Source: Pseudomonas sp. DG56-2 (GTDB lineage Bacteria; Pseudomonadota; Gammaproteobacteria; Pseudomonadales; Pseudomonadaceae). From it: DNA of 64,000 nt. The notes beneath the pieces are model-generated. The model saw only the letters and a program-made list of their open reading frames with translations, did no database searches and was not told the DNA's origin. The stretch is taken from assembly GCF_004803755.1 (NCBI RefSeq), contig NZ_CP032311.1, positions 4,542,501 through 4,606,500 of the forward strand, read 5' to 3'. The position numbers and the translations under genes were made by a program. Below, one piece after another: positions 29,868 to 39,486 of the stretch (positions within the stretch are counted from its first letter, which is position 1; each line of letters opens with the position of its first letter).

Positions 29868-31019
29868 ATGACGGCCTCAGCCGACCTTTCGCCTACCTTA
29901 GAACTGGCCTGCGACCTGATCCGTCGTCCTTCGGTAACCCCTCTGGACTTCGACTGCCAGAAACAAATGATGCAGCGCCTGGGTGATGCCGGCTTCATGC
30001 TCGAGCCAATGCGCATCGAGGATGTCGATAACTTCTGGGCCACCCATGGCAACCAGGAAGGTCCGGTGTTGTGCTTTGCCGGCCACACCGACGTCGTACC
30101 CACCGGCCCGGTGCAAGCTTGGCAAAATGATCCCTTCGATGCACTGATCGATGCCGATGGCATGCTCTGTGGCCGCGGTGCTGCTGACATGAAAGGCAGC
30201 CTGGCAGCCATGGTCGTGGCCACCGAGCGTTTCGTCGCCGACTATCCGAATCACCGCGGTAAAGTCGCCTTTCTGATTACCAGCGACGAGGAAGGCCCGG
30301 CCCACCATGGCACCAAGGCGGTGGTCGAGCGTCTGGCTGCACGTAAAGAGCGTCTGGACTGGTGCATCGTCGGTGAACCGTCGAGCACCAGCCTGGTCGG
30401 TGACGTGGTCAAGAACGGCCGACGCGGCTCGCTCGGCGCCAAACTGACAGTGCGGGGTGTACAAGGTCATGTAGCGTATCCGCACCTGGCGAAAAACCCG
30501 ATTCATCTCGCCACCCCGGCGCTGGCAGAGCTGGCCGCCGAACACTGGGACGAGGGCAACGCATTCTTCCCGCCGACCAGCTTCCAGATCTCCAACCTGA
30601 ACTCAGGCACGGGCGCGACCAACGTTGTGCCGGGCGAGCTGACGGCACTGTTCAACTTCCGCTTTTCCACCGAGTCGACCGTCGAAGGCCTGCAACAGCG
30701 GGTCGCAGCTATTCTCGACAAGCACCAACTCGATTGGCACGTTGACTGGGCGTTGTCCGGCCTGCCTTTCCTGACCGAACCGGGTGCCCTGCTCGATGCG
30801 GTGTCGGCCAGCATCAAGGCGGTCACCGGCCGTGACACCCAAGCCTCGACCAGCGGTGGTACTTCCGATGGTCGCTTCATTGCCACCCTGGGTACTCAAG
30901 TGGTTGAACTGGGCCCGGTCAATGCCACTATCCATCAGGTCAACGAGCGAATTCTGGCCAGCGACCTCGACGTCCTGACCGAAATCTATTACCAGACCCT
31001 CACCCGGTTGCTTGCCTGA
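29868..31019 (+). CDS. dapE: succinyl-diaminopimelate desuccinylase
   Basis: M20 dinuclear zinc hydrolase that releases LL-diaminopimelate from its N-succinyl form. The 383-residue protein has the metal ligands in [23 protein letters not shown] and SDEEGPA, a dimerisation lid, and a late Ser/Gly-rich [11 protein letters not shown] block. The ATG at 29868 is preceded by GGAGT; ten extra upstream codons would be needed for an alternative start. Its stop overlaps the rlmA start by one base (TGATG). Confidence 0.96.
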   Translation: MTASADLSPTLELACDLIRRPSVTPLDFDCQKQMMQRLGDAGFMLEPMRIEDVDNFWATHGNQEGPVLCFAGHTDVVPTGPVQAWQNDPFDALIDADGMLCGRGAADMKGSLAAMVVATERFVADYPNHRGKVAFLITSDEEGPAHHGTKAVVERLAARKERLDWCIVGEPSSTSLVGDVVKNGRRGSLGAKLTVRGVQGHVAYPHLAKNPIHLATPALAELAAEHWDEGNAFFPPTSFQISNLNSGTGATNVVPGELTALFNFRFSTESTVEGLQQRVAAILDKHQLDWHVDWALSGLPFLTEPGALLDAVSASIKAVTGRDTQASTSGGTSDGRFIATLGTQVVELGPVNATIHQVNERILASDLDVLTEIYYQTLTRLLA

Positions 31020-31831
31020 TGCTCACCTGCCCCCTCTGCAGCGCCCCGCTGAGCACCCTCGACAACGGCGTGGCCTGCCCGGCCGGACACCGCTTCGATC
31101 GTGCTCGTCAGGGCTACCTGAACCTGTTGCCGGTGCAGCACAAGAACAGTCGCGACCCAGGTGATAACCAGGCAATGGTGGAAGCCCGCCGCGACTTTCT
31201 CAATGCCGGGCATTACGCCCCGGTAGCCCGCCGGCTGGCAGAGCTTGCTGCTGAACGGGCACCACAGCGCTGGCTGGATATCGGCTGTGGCGAGGGCTAT
31301 TACACCGCACAGATTGCCCAGGCGCTGCCCAACGCCGACGGCTACGCCCTGGACATTTCCCGCGAAGCGGTCAAACGCGCCTGCAGACGCAACCCGGCGC
31401 TGACTTGGCTGGTGGCGAGCATGGCCCGCATACCCCTGGCTGATGCCAGCTGCCAGTTCCTGGCCAGCGTATTCAGCCCGCTCGACTGGCAGGAAGCCAT
31501 GCGCCTGCTCGCGCCGGGGGGTGGCCTGATGCGCGTCGGCCCAACCAACGAGCACCTGATCGAACTGCGCCACAAGCTTTATGATGAAGTGCGCGACTAC
31601 GCCGACGACAAGCATTTGGCATTGGTCCCGGCAGGTATGCAGCACGCTCACAGCGAAATCCTCAAATTCCGCTTGACCCTTGTCGATGGCAAATCCCGCG
31701 CCGACTTGCTGGCCATGACGCCCCATGGCTGGCGCGCCAGCGCTGAAAAACGAGCCCGCGTCATCGAGCAGGCCGAGCCTTTCGAGGTCACGGTCTCGAT
31801 GCGATACGACTATTTCGTGCGCCAAGACTGA
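31019..31831 (+). CDS. rlmA: 23S rRNA (guanine-N1) methyltransferase RlmA
   Basis: SAM-dependent methyltransferase for G745 of 23S rRNA. The 270-residue protein begins with the RlmA zinc finger: Cys4, Cys7, Cys20 and His24, spaced as in the E. coli enzyme. This is followed by the Rossmann motif LDIGCGEGYYT. It is translationally coupled to dapE by a one-base stop/start overlap. The same order (dapE, rlmA, small conserved gene, cold-shock gene) is known elsewhere in the genus. Confidence 0.92.
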   Translation: MLTCPLCSAPLSTLDNGVACPAGHRFDRARQGYLNLLPVQHKNSRDPGDNQAMVEARRDFLNAGHYAPVARRLAELAAERAPQRWLDIGCGEGYYTAQIAQALPNADGYALDISREAVKRACRRNPALTWLVASMARIPLADASCQFLASVFSPLDWQEAMRLLAPGGGLMRVGPTNEHLIELRHKLYDEVRDYADDKHLALVPAGMQHAHSEILKFRLTLVDGKSRADLLAMTPHGWRASAEKRARVIEQAEPFEVTVSMRYDYFVRQD

Positions 31832-31849
31832 GCACACCCGGAGTCCCCA

Positions 31850-32227
31850 ATGCGCCAACCCGATATCGAGATTTACCTCAAAGACGCCGACGTCGATCAC
31901 AAACAGATCGCTGCGTGGCTGACCGAAGCACTGGGCCCTTGCAGTGAATGGCAGCAGAAAGGCCAGACCTACAAGTGCATGGCCGGTAACATTCCGGTTA
32001 CCTGGTTACCGAAGGCTGTGGGCAAATGGAACAGTTTGTACTTGGAAAGTGACAAGACCCCGTGGGATGACGACATCGCCTGCGCTCGCGCTGCGTTCGC
32101 TGCCCTGAACGTCGAAGTGCGTTGCGCACCTGGCAGTTGGGTCGAAGAAGAAGGTGAGGAAGATGCCGATCGCTGGATTCGCATCAGTGCCGATGGCGAA
32201 GAAGAAATCACCTGGCGGACGCAGTAG
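31850..32227 (+). CDS. conserved hypothetical protein
   Basis: A 125-residue acidic, soluble protein with no signal peptide or membrane segment. It has several conserved-looking Trp residues (WLTEAL, EWQQKG, TWLPKA, PWDDD, SWVEEE, WRTQ) and two cysteines. It follows rlmA by 18 bases and is probably in the dapE operon. I do not recognise a characterised family. The start is preceded by a good GGAG sequence. Confidence 0.85.
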   Translation: MRQPDIEIYLKDADVDHKQIAAWLTEALGPCSEWQQKGQTYKCMAGNIPVTWLPKAVGKWNSLYLESDKTPWDDDIACARAAFAALNVEVRCAPGSWVEEEGEEDADRWIRISADGEEEITWRTQ

Positions 32228-32240
32228 CTTCACGCGGTGG

Positions 32241-32284
32241 GCTGCAAGCTACAAGTCGAGCACGGTCAACTTGTAGCTTACAGC
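32241..32284. repeat. GCTGCAAGCTACAAGT inverted repeat
   Basis: A 16-base arm (32241-32256) pairs with 32269-32284 with one mismatch across a 12-base loop. It lies between the convergent 31850-32227 gene and the cold-shock gene, so it may act as a bidirectional terminator. A related, decayed copy lies at 36356-36411. Confidence 0.7.
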
Positions 32285-32299
32285 TTCATTCTTGCGGGG

Positions 32300-32509
32300 T
32301 CAGAGGCCTATAACGTCTTCTGCCTGCAAGCCTTTCTGGCCCTGAGTCAGATTGTATTCGACCTGCTGGCCTTCGATCAGGGTGCGATGTCCCTCACCAC
32401 GAATGGCACGGTAGTGAACGAACACATCCGCACCATCTCCACGCTGAATGAAGCCATAACCTTTAGCGTCGTTGAACCACTTTACACTTCCAGTCTCACG
32501 AGACGACAT
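32300..32509 (-). CDS. cold-shock domain protein
   Basis: Small single-stranded nucleic-acid binding protein. The 69-residue protein has the RNP1 motif KGYGFIQ and RNP2 motif DVFVHY of the cold-shock domain, preceded by [11 protein letters not shown]1 ends in Ile-Gln rather than the usual Ile-Thr, so it may be an acclimation or CapB-like member. The 219-base region upstream (to plsB) holds divergent promoters and no gene that I can support. Confidence 0.93.
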   Translation of the reverse strand: MSSRETGSVKWFNDAKGYGFIQRGDGADVFVHYRAIRGEGHRTLIEGQQVEYNLTQGQKGLQAEDVIGL

Positions 32510-32728
32510 CTGAACTACTCCGAATTTTTATTTTGGAATCGCCTTGCAAGCGAAGGATCACCCTCCTTCGCTGTCGCAGCTTGAGCATTACCCTGCAAGC
32601 TGCGGACCGAGTATATGTCAGGCTAGAAATATTTTTTATGACGGGCGAGCATTTTGCTGAACTTGCGCAGATACGTCACACTAACCGGCTGAGCAATCAC
32701 TCAAAATATCACCCAGAGCACACACTGT

Positions 32729-35215
32729 ATGACCCGTTCTCCCCTGCGCCGTCTGATCTTTGGCGCCCTGCGTCGCCTGTTGTACCTGTGGGTTCGCTCC
32801 GAGACCATCAACCAGTCCTCCTTCACCCTGAATCTGGATCGCAGCCGACCAGTGTTCTACGCCCTTCAATCACCCTCCCTGACCGATCTGGCAGTGCTTG
32901 ACCGTGAGTGCACCAAAGCGGGGCTTCCACGCCCGGTATTGCCGGTAGCCGTTGGCACCCTGCTCGAACCCGCGGCGTTTTTCTACCTGACTCCCGAGCC
33001 TGATTGGCTGGGCCGTCAAGACAAACGTGGCGCGCCACCGACACTGTCGCGACTGGTCAATGTCATCAGCCAGCATGCAGAAGAAGACGCGCAGATCATT
33101 CCGGTCAGTGTGTTCTGGGGGCAATCGCCTGCCAGTGAGTCCAGCCCGTGGAAGCTGCTGTTTGCCGATAGTTGGGCGGTTACCGGACGGCTGCGTCGGT
33201 TGTTGACGGTACTGATTCTGGGACGCAAAACCCGGGTGCAGTTCTCTGCTCCGATTCACCTGCGAGAGCTGGTCCAGCACGACAAGGGTCATGAGCGCAC
33301 GGTGCGCATGGCTCAACGCATGCTGCGAGTGCACTTTCGCAACCTCAAAACCGCGGTCATTGGCCCGGATATCTCGCACCGTCGTAACCTGGTAAAAGGC
33401 CTGGTCCACGATCCGTTGGTGCGCCAGGCCATCGCCGACGAGGCCGAGCGGGAGAAAATCACCCTTGCCAAAGCCGAGGCGCAGGCCTTGCGCTACGGCA
33501 ACGAGATAGCCTCGGACTACACCTACACCGCCATTCGTTTTCTCGAAGTGGTGCTCAGCTGGTTCTGGAACAAAATCTATGATGGCATCAAGGTCAATCA
33601 CATCGAGCAAGTGCAAGGCATCGCTCCAGGCCACGAAGTTATCTACGTGCCTTGCCACCGAAGTCACATCGATTATCTGCTGTTGTCCTACCTGCTGTTT
33701 CGCAACGGCTTGACACCACCGCACATTGCCGCCGGGATCAACCTGAACATGCCGGTGATCGGCGGCCTGCTGCGCCGTGGTGGGGCATTTTTCATGCGCC
33801 GCACGTTCAAGGGCAATCCACTGTACACGGCGGTGTTCAACGAATACCTGCACACCCTGTTCACCAAGGGCTTCCCGGTCGAGTACTTCGTCGAAGGCGG
33901 CCGCTCGCGAACCGGTCGCATGCTGCAACCCAAAACCGGCATGCTGGCTATCACCCTGCGCAGCTACCTGCGTTCATCTCGCACCCCAATCGTCTTCGTG
34001 CCGGTGTACATCGGCTATGAACGAGTCCTGGAAGGGCGTACCTACCTGGGCGAGCTGCGCGGTGCGAGCAAGAAGAAAGAATCGATCTTCGATATTTTCA
34101 AAGTCGTGGGTGCCCTCAAGCAGCGTTTCGGTCAGGTAGCGGTGAACTTCGGCGAGCCGATCCGCCTCGGCGCCTTCCTCGACCAGCAACAACCTGGCTG
34201 GCGCGAGCAGTCCTATGCGCCACAGTTCCGCCCGGCCTGGCTCAATGAGACCACCTCCCGCCTGGGTGAAAAAGTTGCCCAGCATCTCAACGAGGCAGCG
34301 GCGATCAATCCGGTCAATCTGGTGGCCCTCGCGCTGCTCTCTACCAGCCGCCTGGCCCTGGACGAACGCGCCCTGGCACGGGTGTTGGATCTGTACCTGG
34401 CGTTGCTGCGCAAAGTGCCTTACTCGCCGCACACCACCTTGCCCGAAGGCGACGGCCTGGCCCTGATCAGCTACGTCAAGGGTATGGACTTGTTGGCCGA
34501 GCAAAGCGATGCCCTGGGCAGAATTCTCTACCTGGACGAGCAGAACGCGGTCCTGATGACCTACTACCGCAACAATGTCCTGCACATCTTCGCCCTGCCG
34601 GCATTGCTGGCGAGCTTCTTCCAGAGCAGCTCGCGCATGAGCCGCGAGTTGATCCTGCAGTACACCCGGGCCTTGTACCCATATCTACAGTCCGAACTTT
34701 TCATTCGCTGGGGGCCGCAGGAACTGGAGGCGATAATTGACCAGTGGCTGCAAGCATTCGTCGAGCAAGGCCTGCTGCGCTATGAAAACGGCGTGTATTT
34801 GCGTCCGGCACCCAGCTCGCGTCAGTTTGTCTTGCTGACATTGCTGGCCCGGGCCATTACCCAGACTCTGCAACGCTTCTACATGGCGACCGCTTTGCTG
34901 CTCAATAGTGGCCAGCACACCCTGAGCGCTGAAGAGCTTGAAGACTTGTGCGTGGTCATGGCCCAACGCCTGTCGATTCTGCACGGCCTCAATGCGCCTG
35001 AGTTCTTTGACAAGACCTTGTTCCGCCACTTCATCCAGACCCAGATCACACAGGGTGTGTTGCGCCCGGATACAAACGGCAAACTTGGGTACCATGAAAA
35101 ACTGAGTGAATTGGCCGAAGGGGCGGCCAAACGCGTGCTCTCCGCGGAGATACGCTTGTCGATCCGCCAGGTGGCCTTGCACCGCAATGAAGACACCACC
35201 GATACCCCGGCATAA
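32729..35215 (+). CDS. plsB: glycerol-3-phosphate 1-O-acyltransferase
   Basis: Membrane-associated enzyme that acylates glycerol-3-phosphate with acyl-CoA or acyl-ACP, starting phospholipid synthesis. The 828-residue protein has the acyltransferase HX4D motif in [11 protein letters not shown] (about residues 309-320), then FFMRRTF, the glycerol-phosphate-binding EGGRSRTGR block and [10 protein letters not shown]. Size and domain order match the E. coli PlsB type. It precedes a YbaY-type lipoprotein gene by 11 bases. Confidence 0.96.
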   Translation: MTRSPLRRLIFGALRRLLYLWVRSETINQSSFTLNLDRSRPVFYALQSPSLTDLAVLDRECTKAGLPRPVLPVAVGTLLEPAAFFYLTPEPDWLGRQDKRGAPPTLSRLVNVISQHAEEDAQIIPVSVFWGQSPASESSPWKLLFADSWAVTGRLRRLLTVLILGRKTRVQFSAPIHLRELVQHDKGHERTVRMAQRMLRVHFRNLKTAVIGPDISHRRNLVKGLVHDPLVRQAIADEAEREKITLAKAEAQALRYGNEIASDYTYTAIRFLEVVLSWFWNKIYDGIKVNHIEQVQGIAPGHEVIYVPCHRSHIDYLLLSYLLFRNGLTPPHIAAGINLNMPVIGGLLRRGGAFFMRRTFKGNPLYTAVFNEYLHTLFTKGFPVEYFVEGGRSRTGRMLQPKTGMLAITLRSYLRSSRTPIVFVPVYIGYERVLEGRTYLGELRGASKKKESIFDIFKVVGALKQRFGQVAVNFGEPIRLGAFLDQQQPGWREQSYAPQFRPAWLNETTSRLGEKVAQHLNEAAAINPVNLVALALLSTSRLALDERALARVLDLYLALLRKVPYSPHTTLPEGDGLALISYVKGMDLLAEQSDALGRILYLDEQNAVLMTYYRNNVLHIFALPALLASFFQSSSRMSRELILQYTRALYPYLQSELFIRWGPQELEAIIDQWLQAFVEQGLLRYENGVYLRPAPSSRQFVLLTLLARAITQTLQRFYMATALLLNSGQHTLSAEELEDLCVVMAQRLSILHGLNAPEFFDKTLFRHFIQTQITQGVLRPDTNGKLGYHEKLSELAEGAAKRVLSAEIRLSIRQVALHRNEDTTDTPA

Positions 35216-35226
35216 AGGAGTTACAA

Positions 35227-35625
35227 ATGAAAAAGCTGTCCCTGATCCTTCTTGGTGGTCTGTTGGCCGCCTGCAGCAGTACCCCGCAAGCGCCCAAGGC
35301 CAGCCTCGACGGCGAAGTCTACTACCTGCAGCGCATCGCCCTGCCACCCGCTGCCACCCTGAGCGTAAGCCTGCAGGACGTATCGCTGATGGATGCCCCA
35401 GCGGTCACCCTGGCGAGCCAGAACGGTCCAGTCAAAGGCAACGTTCCACTGCCTTTTCATTTGAGCTATGACCCTGCCCAGGTAAAACCTGGTCATCGCT
35501 ATGCAGTCAGCGCGCGTATCGAACTGGATGGCAAGCTGCTGTTCATCAACACCGAGCATCATGGTGTGCAGCTCGACGGCAGCGATCCGCAGCCGGTACG
35601 CATCAAAGTTGATGCCGTTCGTTGA
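35227..35625 (+). CDS. YbaY-family lipoprotein
   Basis: Predicted lipoprotein of 132 residues. It has a type II signal peptide MKKLSLILLGGLLAAC with lipidated Cys16 and then a YbaY/YscW-type beta-sandwich, indicated by DGEVYYLQRIALPPAATLSV and PLPFHLSYDP. The family's role is unclear; one relative helps secretin assembly in type III secretion, but there are no secretion genes here. It shares the plsB transcript by spacing and is preceded by AAAGGAG. Confidence 0.85.
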   Translation: MKKLSLILLGGLLAACSSTPQAPKASLDGEVYYLQRIALPPAATLSVSLQDVSLMDAPAVTLASQNGPVKGNVPLPFHLSYDPAQVKPGHRYAVSARIELDGKLLFINTEHHGVQLDGSDPQPVRIKVDAVR

Positions 35626-35657
35626 TATCCGTTCCGATTACAGATAAGGATGCTGCC

Positions 35658-36347
35658 ATGTTCCGCCCTGCTCTTACCTTGACCGGCTTGTGCGCCGGCC
35701 TGCTGCTCTCGGCCAGTGCCATGGCACTGTCACTTGGTGACCTGTCACAGAAGGACGCCTCTGGTGGCCTGAAGGACGCACTGACCCAAGGGGCTCAGGT
35801 CGCCGTAAAACAACTCGGTGCCCCTGGAGGCTTCAGCAACAACCCTGAGGTGCGCATCGAATTGCCGGGCAACCTTGGCAAAGTCGCGAAGAAGATGAAG
35901 CAGTTTGGTATGGGTGCAGAGGTCGAGGCACTGGAGACAAGCATGAACCAGGCTGCCGAAGCTGCGGTACCACAAGCTCAGGCTCTGCTGGTGGATGCAG
36001 TCAAGAAGATGACCGTCGAAGACGCCAAGGGCATTCTCGCCGGCGGTAATGACTCGGCAACTCAGTACCTGAACAAGACCAGCCGCGAACAGATCCGCGC
36101 CAAGTTCCTGCCCATCGTCAAGAAAGCTACCGACCAGGTTGGCCTGGCCCAACAGTACAACAGCTTCGCCGGCCAAGCAGCGACCTTTGGGGTGTTGGAA
36201 GCCAAGAACGCCAATGTCGAAGGCTATGTGACCGAACAAGCGCTCGATGGCCTGTTCGAGATGATCGCCAAGCAGGAAGAAAGCATTCGCCAGAACCCGG
36301 CTGCTGCTGCAACCGGTTTGGCCAAGAAGGTGTTTGGCGCGCTTTGA
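35658..36347 (+). CDS. DUF4197 exported protein
   Basis: A 229-residue protein with an N-terminal signal peptide MFRPALTLTGLCAGLLLSASA followed by an all-helical DUF4197-like body; SLGDLSQKDASGGLKDAL and NDSATQYLNKTSREQI are typical blocks. Function is unknown. The ATG at 35658 was chosen because it gives a clean signal peptide; a longer in-frame reading begins upstream and overlaps the YbaY-type gene. It ends in a KKVFGAL tail, facing the convergent mexK. Confidence 0.85.
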   Translation: MFRPALTLTGLCAGLLLSASAMALSLGDLSQKDASGGLKDALTQGAQVAVKQLGAPGGFSNNPEVRIELPGNLGKVAKKMKQFGMGAEVEALETSMNQAAEAAVPQAQALLVDAVKKMTVEDAKGILAGGNDSATQYLNKTSREQIRAKFLPIVKKATDQVGLAQQYNSFAGQAATFGVLEAKNANVEGYVTEQALDGLFEMIAKQEESIRQNPAAAATGLAKKVFGAL

Positions 36348-36355
36348 GCGCGCCG

Positions 36356-36411
36356 GTTGCAAGCTGCAAATGGGGGTTTACAACCCTTCACTTGTAGCTT
36401 GTAGCTTGTAG
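36356..36411. repeat. degenerate inverted repeat with three tandem CTTGTAG units
   Basis: The right arm consists of three perfect 7-base copies of CTTGTAG (36391-36411) ending just before the mexK stop. The left arm (36356-36371) pairs with it imperfectly. It is related to the repeat at 32241-32284, and both lie between convergent genes. Confidence 0.65.
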
Positions 36412-39400
36412 CTAACCGCCCTTCCTGACCCTGAACCAGGCCGCGTACAGTGCCGGCAAGAACAACAGCGTCAGCGCAGTCGCCACAATCAGCCCACCCA
36501 TGATTGCCACCGCCATCGGCCCGAAGAAAACACTGCGTGACAACGGGATCATTGCCAGCACCGCTGCCAGCGCGGTCAACACGATAGGACGGAAGCGGCG
36601 TACCGTGGCTTCGATGATCGCCTGCCAACGATCCAGGCCGGCGGCAATGTCTTGCTCGATCTGGTCAACCAGAATCACCGAGTTGCGCATGATCATTCCT
36701 GAAAGGGCAATGGTACCGAGCATCGCGACAAAGCCGAACGGCTGACGAAACACCAGCAGGAACAAGGTTACGCCGATCAACCCAAGCGGTGCGGTGAGGA
36801 ACACCATCACCGTGCGCGAGAAGCTACGCAACTGCAGCATCAGCAAGGTCAACACGACAACGATAAACAGCGGCACACCCGCATTCACCGACTTCTGCCC
36901 ACGCGTCGAGTCTTCCACTGTCCCGCCCACGTCCAGCAGGTAGCCGTCAGGCAGCTCTGCACGTATCGAGTCCAGGGTGGGAAGGATCTGCTGGACCAGC
37001 GTCACAGGCTGCTCCTTACCGTATATATCGGCACGCACGGTTACGTTCGGCAGTCGGTTGCGGTGCCAGATGATGCCTTCCTCGAAGCCATACTCCAGCG
37101 TCGCTACCTGCGATAGGGCAACGCTGCGTCCATTGTCGGTCGGTACCGCCAGGCTCGGCAGGCTGGCAAGCTCGCTGCGCTCCTGCTGAGTACCCCGCAG
37201 AAGGATTTCGATCAGCTCGTTGTCTTCACGGAACTGGCTGACGGATGAGCCGGTCAGCGAACTCTGCAAGAACTTGGCAAGGTTGGCGGTGCTCACGCCA
37301 AGAGCACGCGCGCGGTCCTGATCGATGTTGAGGTAAACCACCTTGCTCGGTTCTTCCCAATCCAGGTGCACATTGACCACATGTGGATTCTCGCGCACCT
37401 TGGCCGCCACCTTGCGCGCCAGGGCTCGTACCTGCTCGATGTGCTCGCCAGTAACCCGGAACTGCACCGGATAGCCCACAGGTGGACCGTTTTCCAGGCG
37501 GGTGACGCGCGAGCGCATGTCGGGGAACTGCTCATCGAGGGTCGCGATCAGCCAGCTTCGCAAGGCTTCACGCTCTTCGATGGTCTTGGCCAGCACCACA
37601 AACTGGGCAAAACTGGCCGCCGGCAATTGCTGGTCCAATGGCAGGTAGAAACGCGGTGAGCCCGTGCCGACATAGGCCACATAGTTATCGATGCCGGCAC
37701 GCTCCTTGAGCATTGTCTCCAGACGCTTGACCTGCTCGGCCGTGTTGCTCAGCGATGCGCCTTCGGCCAACTTCAGATCGACCATCAGCTCCAGGCGCCC
37801 GGAGGCCGGGAAGAACTGCTGCGGTACGAAGCGAAACAACACAATGCTGCCAATGAACAGCGCAATGGTCGCCACGATCACTGTCTTGCGCCGCTCCACG
37901 CACCAGCCTACCACCCGCCGTACACGCTGATAGAACGGCGTGCCATAAGGATCAGGTCCGCCGTCTGCCGTACCGTGCTTGGCAGCATGCCGCTTGGCGA
38001 GGTCCGGCAGCAGGCGCTCACCCAGGTACGGCACAAATACTACGGCGGCAATCCAGGAGGCAACCAAGGCGATGGTTACCACCTGAAAGATCGAGCGGGT
38101 GTATTCACCAGTACTGGACTGCGCGGTGGCAATGGGCAAAAAACCCGCCGCGGTGATCAGGGTCCCGGTCAGCATCGGGAACGCGGTGCTGGTCCACGCG
38201 TAGCTGGCGGCCTTGATACGGTCGAAACCCTGCTCCATCTTGATGGCCATCATCTCCACCGCGATGATCGCGTCATCCACCAGCAATCCAAGGGCAAGCA
38301 CCAGGGCGCCGAGAGAAATCTTGTGCAGGCCGATCCCGAGGTAATACATGACCGCAAAGGTCATTGCCAGCACCAACGGGATAGCCAGGGCCACCACCAG
38401 ACCGGTGCGCACGCCCAGGGAGAAGAAACTTACCAGCAAGACGATAGCCAGCGCTTCGATCAGCACCTGAACAAACTCACCGACCCCGGTTTTCACTGCT
38501 GCCGGCTGATCGGAAACCTTACGCAGTTCCATGCCGGCGGGAAGGTTGTGGGCAATGCGCGCGAACTCAGTTTCCAGTGCCTTGCCCAGCACCAGAATGT
38601 CGCCGCCGGCTTTCATGGACACCGCAAGACCGATGGCATCCTCACCCATGAAGCGCATGCGAGGTGCGGGAGGGTCATTGAAACCACGACGGACCTGAGC
38701 CACATCGCCGATGCGGAACGTGCGATCCCCTACCCGAATCGGGAACTGCTCGATCTGCTCGACGGTATCGAACCGACCACTGACCCGGAGCTGCAAGCGC
38801 TCGCTGGGGGTTTCGAAAAAGCCCGCAGTGCTTACGGCGTTCTGTTCTTCGAGGGCCTGCTGTACAGCTGCCAGCGGTAAACCCAAGGTGGCCAGCTTGA
38901 GGTTGGACAGCTCGATCCAGATTTTCTCGTCCTGCAGCCCCAGCAGCTCGACCTTGCCCACATCCTTGACTCGTTGCAGCTGGATCTGCACGCGATCGGC
39001 GTAATCCTTGAGCACGGCATAGTCGAAGCCTTCGCCGGTCAAGGCATAGATATTGCCAAAGGTGGTGCCAAACTCGTCATTGAAGAACGGCCCCTGGATA
39101 CCAGGCGGCAGAGTATGTCGAATATCGGCGACTTTCTTGCGGATCTGATACCACAACTCGGGTATATCCGCCGAGTGCATCGAGTCGCGGGCCATGAAGG
39201 TGACCTGCGATTCACCCGGCCGGGAGAACGAAATGATCTTCTCGTACTCCCCGGTCTCCATCAGCTTCTTTTCTATACGCTCGGTCACCTGACGCGAGAC
39301 TTCTTCTGCGCTGGCCCCTGGCCAATTGGTGCGAATGACCATGGCTTTGAAGGTAAACGGAGGGTCTTCGCTCTGTCCCAACTTCGTGTAGGACAACGCG

Positions 39401-39480
39401 CCGACAACAGCCAGCAGAATCATCAGGAACAGCACAATCTGGCGATTGCGCAGGGCCCAGGCGGAAAGGTTGAAACCCAT
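36412..39480 (-). CDS. mexK: RND multidrug efflux transporter MexK
   Basis: Inner-membrane proton-driven drug exporter of the HAE1 family. The 1,022-residue protein has the 12-helix, two-loop RND layout. The N-terminal helix starts at RNRQIVLFLMILLAVVGAL, the TM4 proton-relay pair lies in LGLLVDDAIIAVE, and a second periplasmic loop follows about residue 560. It lies six bases after mexJ with divergent mexL beyond, the MexJ-MexK-MexL arrangement of P. aeruginosa. No outer-membrane partner is encoded here, as in MexJK. A TriC-like transporter would be the main alternative, but that system has two fusion proteins. Confidence 0.88.
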   Translation of the reverse strand: MGFNLSAWALRNRQIVLFLMILLAVVGALSYTKLGQSEDPPFTFKAMVIRTNWPGASAEEVSRQVTERIEKKLMETGEYEKIISFSRPGESQVTFMARDSMHSADIPELWYQIRKKVADIRHTLPPGIQGPFFNDEFGTTFGNIYALTGEGFDYAVLKDYADRVQIQLQRVKDVGKVELLGLQDEKIWIELSNLKLATLGLPLAAVQQALEEQNAVSTAGFFETPSERLQLRVSGRFDTVEQIEQFPIRVGDRTFRIGDVAQVRRGFNDPPAPRMRFMGEDAIGLAVSMKAGGDILVLGKALETEFARIAHNLPAGMELRKVSDQPAAVKTGVGEFVQVLIEALAIVLLVSFFSLGVRTGLVVALAIPLVLAMTFAVMYYLGIGLHKISLGALVLALGLLVDDAIIAVEMMAIKMEQGFDRIKAASYAWTSTAFPMLTGTLITAAGFLPIATAQSSTGEYTRSIFQVVTIALVASWIAAVVFVPYLGERLLPDLAKRHAAKHGTADGGPDPYGTPFYQRVRRVVGWCVERRKTVIVATIALFIGSIVLFRFVPQQFFPASGRLELMVDLKLAEGASLSNTAEQVKRLETMLKERAGIDNYVAYVGTGSPRFYLPLDQQLPAASFAQFVVLAKTIEEREALRSWLIATLDEQFPDMRSRVTRLENGPPVGYPVQFRVTGEHIEQVRALARKVAAKVRENPHVVNVHLDWEEPSKVVYLNIDQDRARALGVSTANLAKFLQSSLTGSSVSQFREDNELIEILLRGTQQERSELASLPSLAVPTDNGRSVALSQVATLEYGFEEGIIWHRNRLPNVTVRADIYGKEQPVTLVQQILPTLDSIRAELPDGYLLDVGGTVEDSTRGQKSVNAGVPLFIVVVLTLLMLQLRSFSRTVMVFLTAPLGLIGVTLFLLVFRQPFGFVAMLGTIALSGMIMRNSVILVDQIEQDIAAGLDRWQAIIEATVRRFRPIVLTALAAVLAMIPLSRSVFFGPMAVAIMGGLIVATALTLLFLPALYAAWFRVRKGG

Positions 39481-39486
39481 CGGGAC

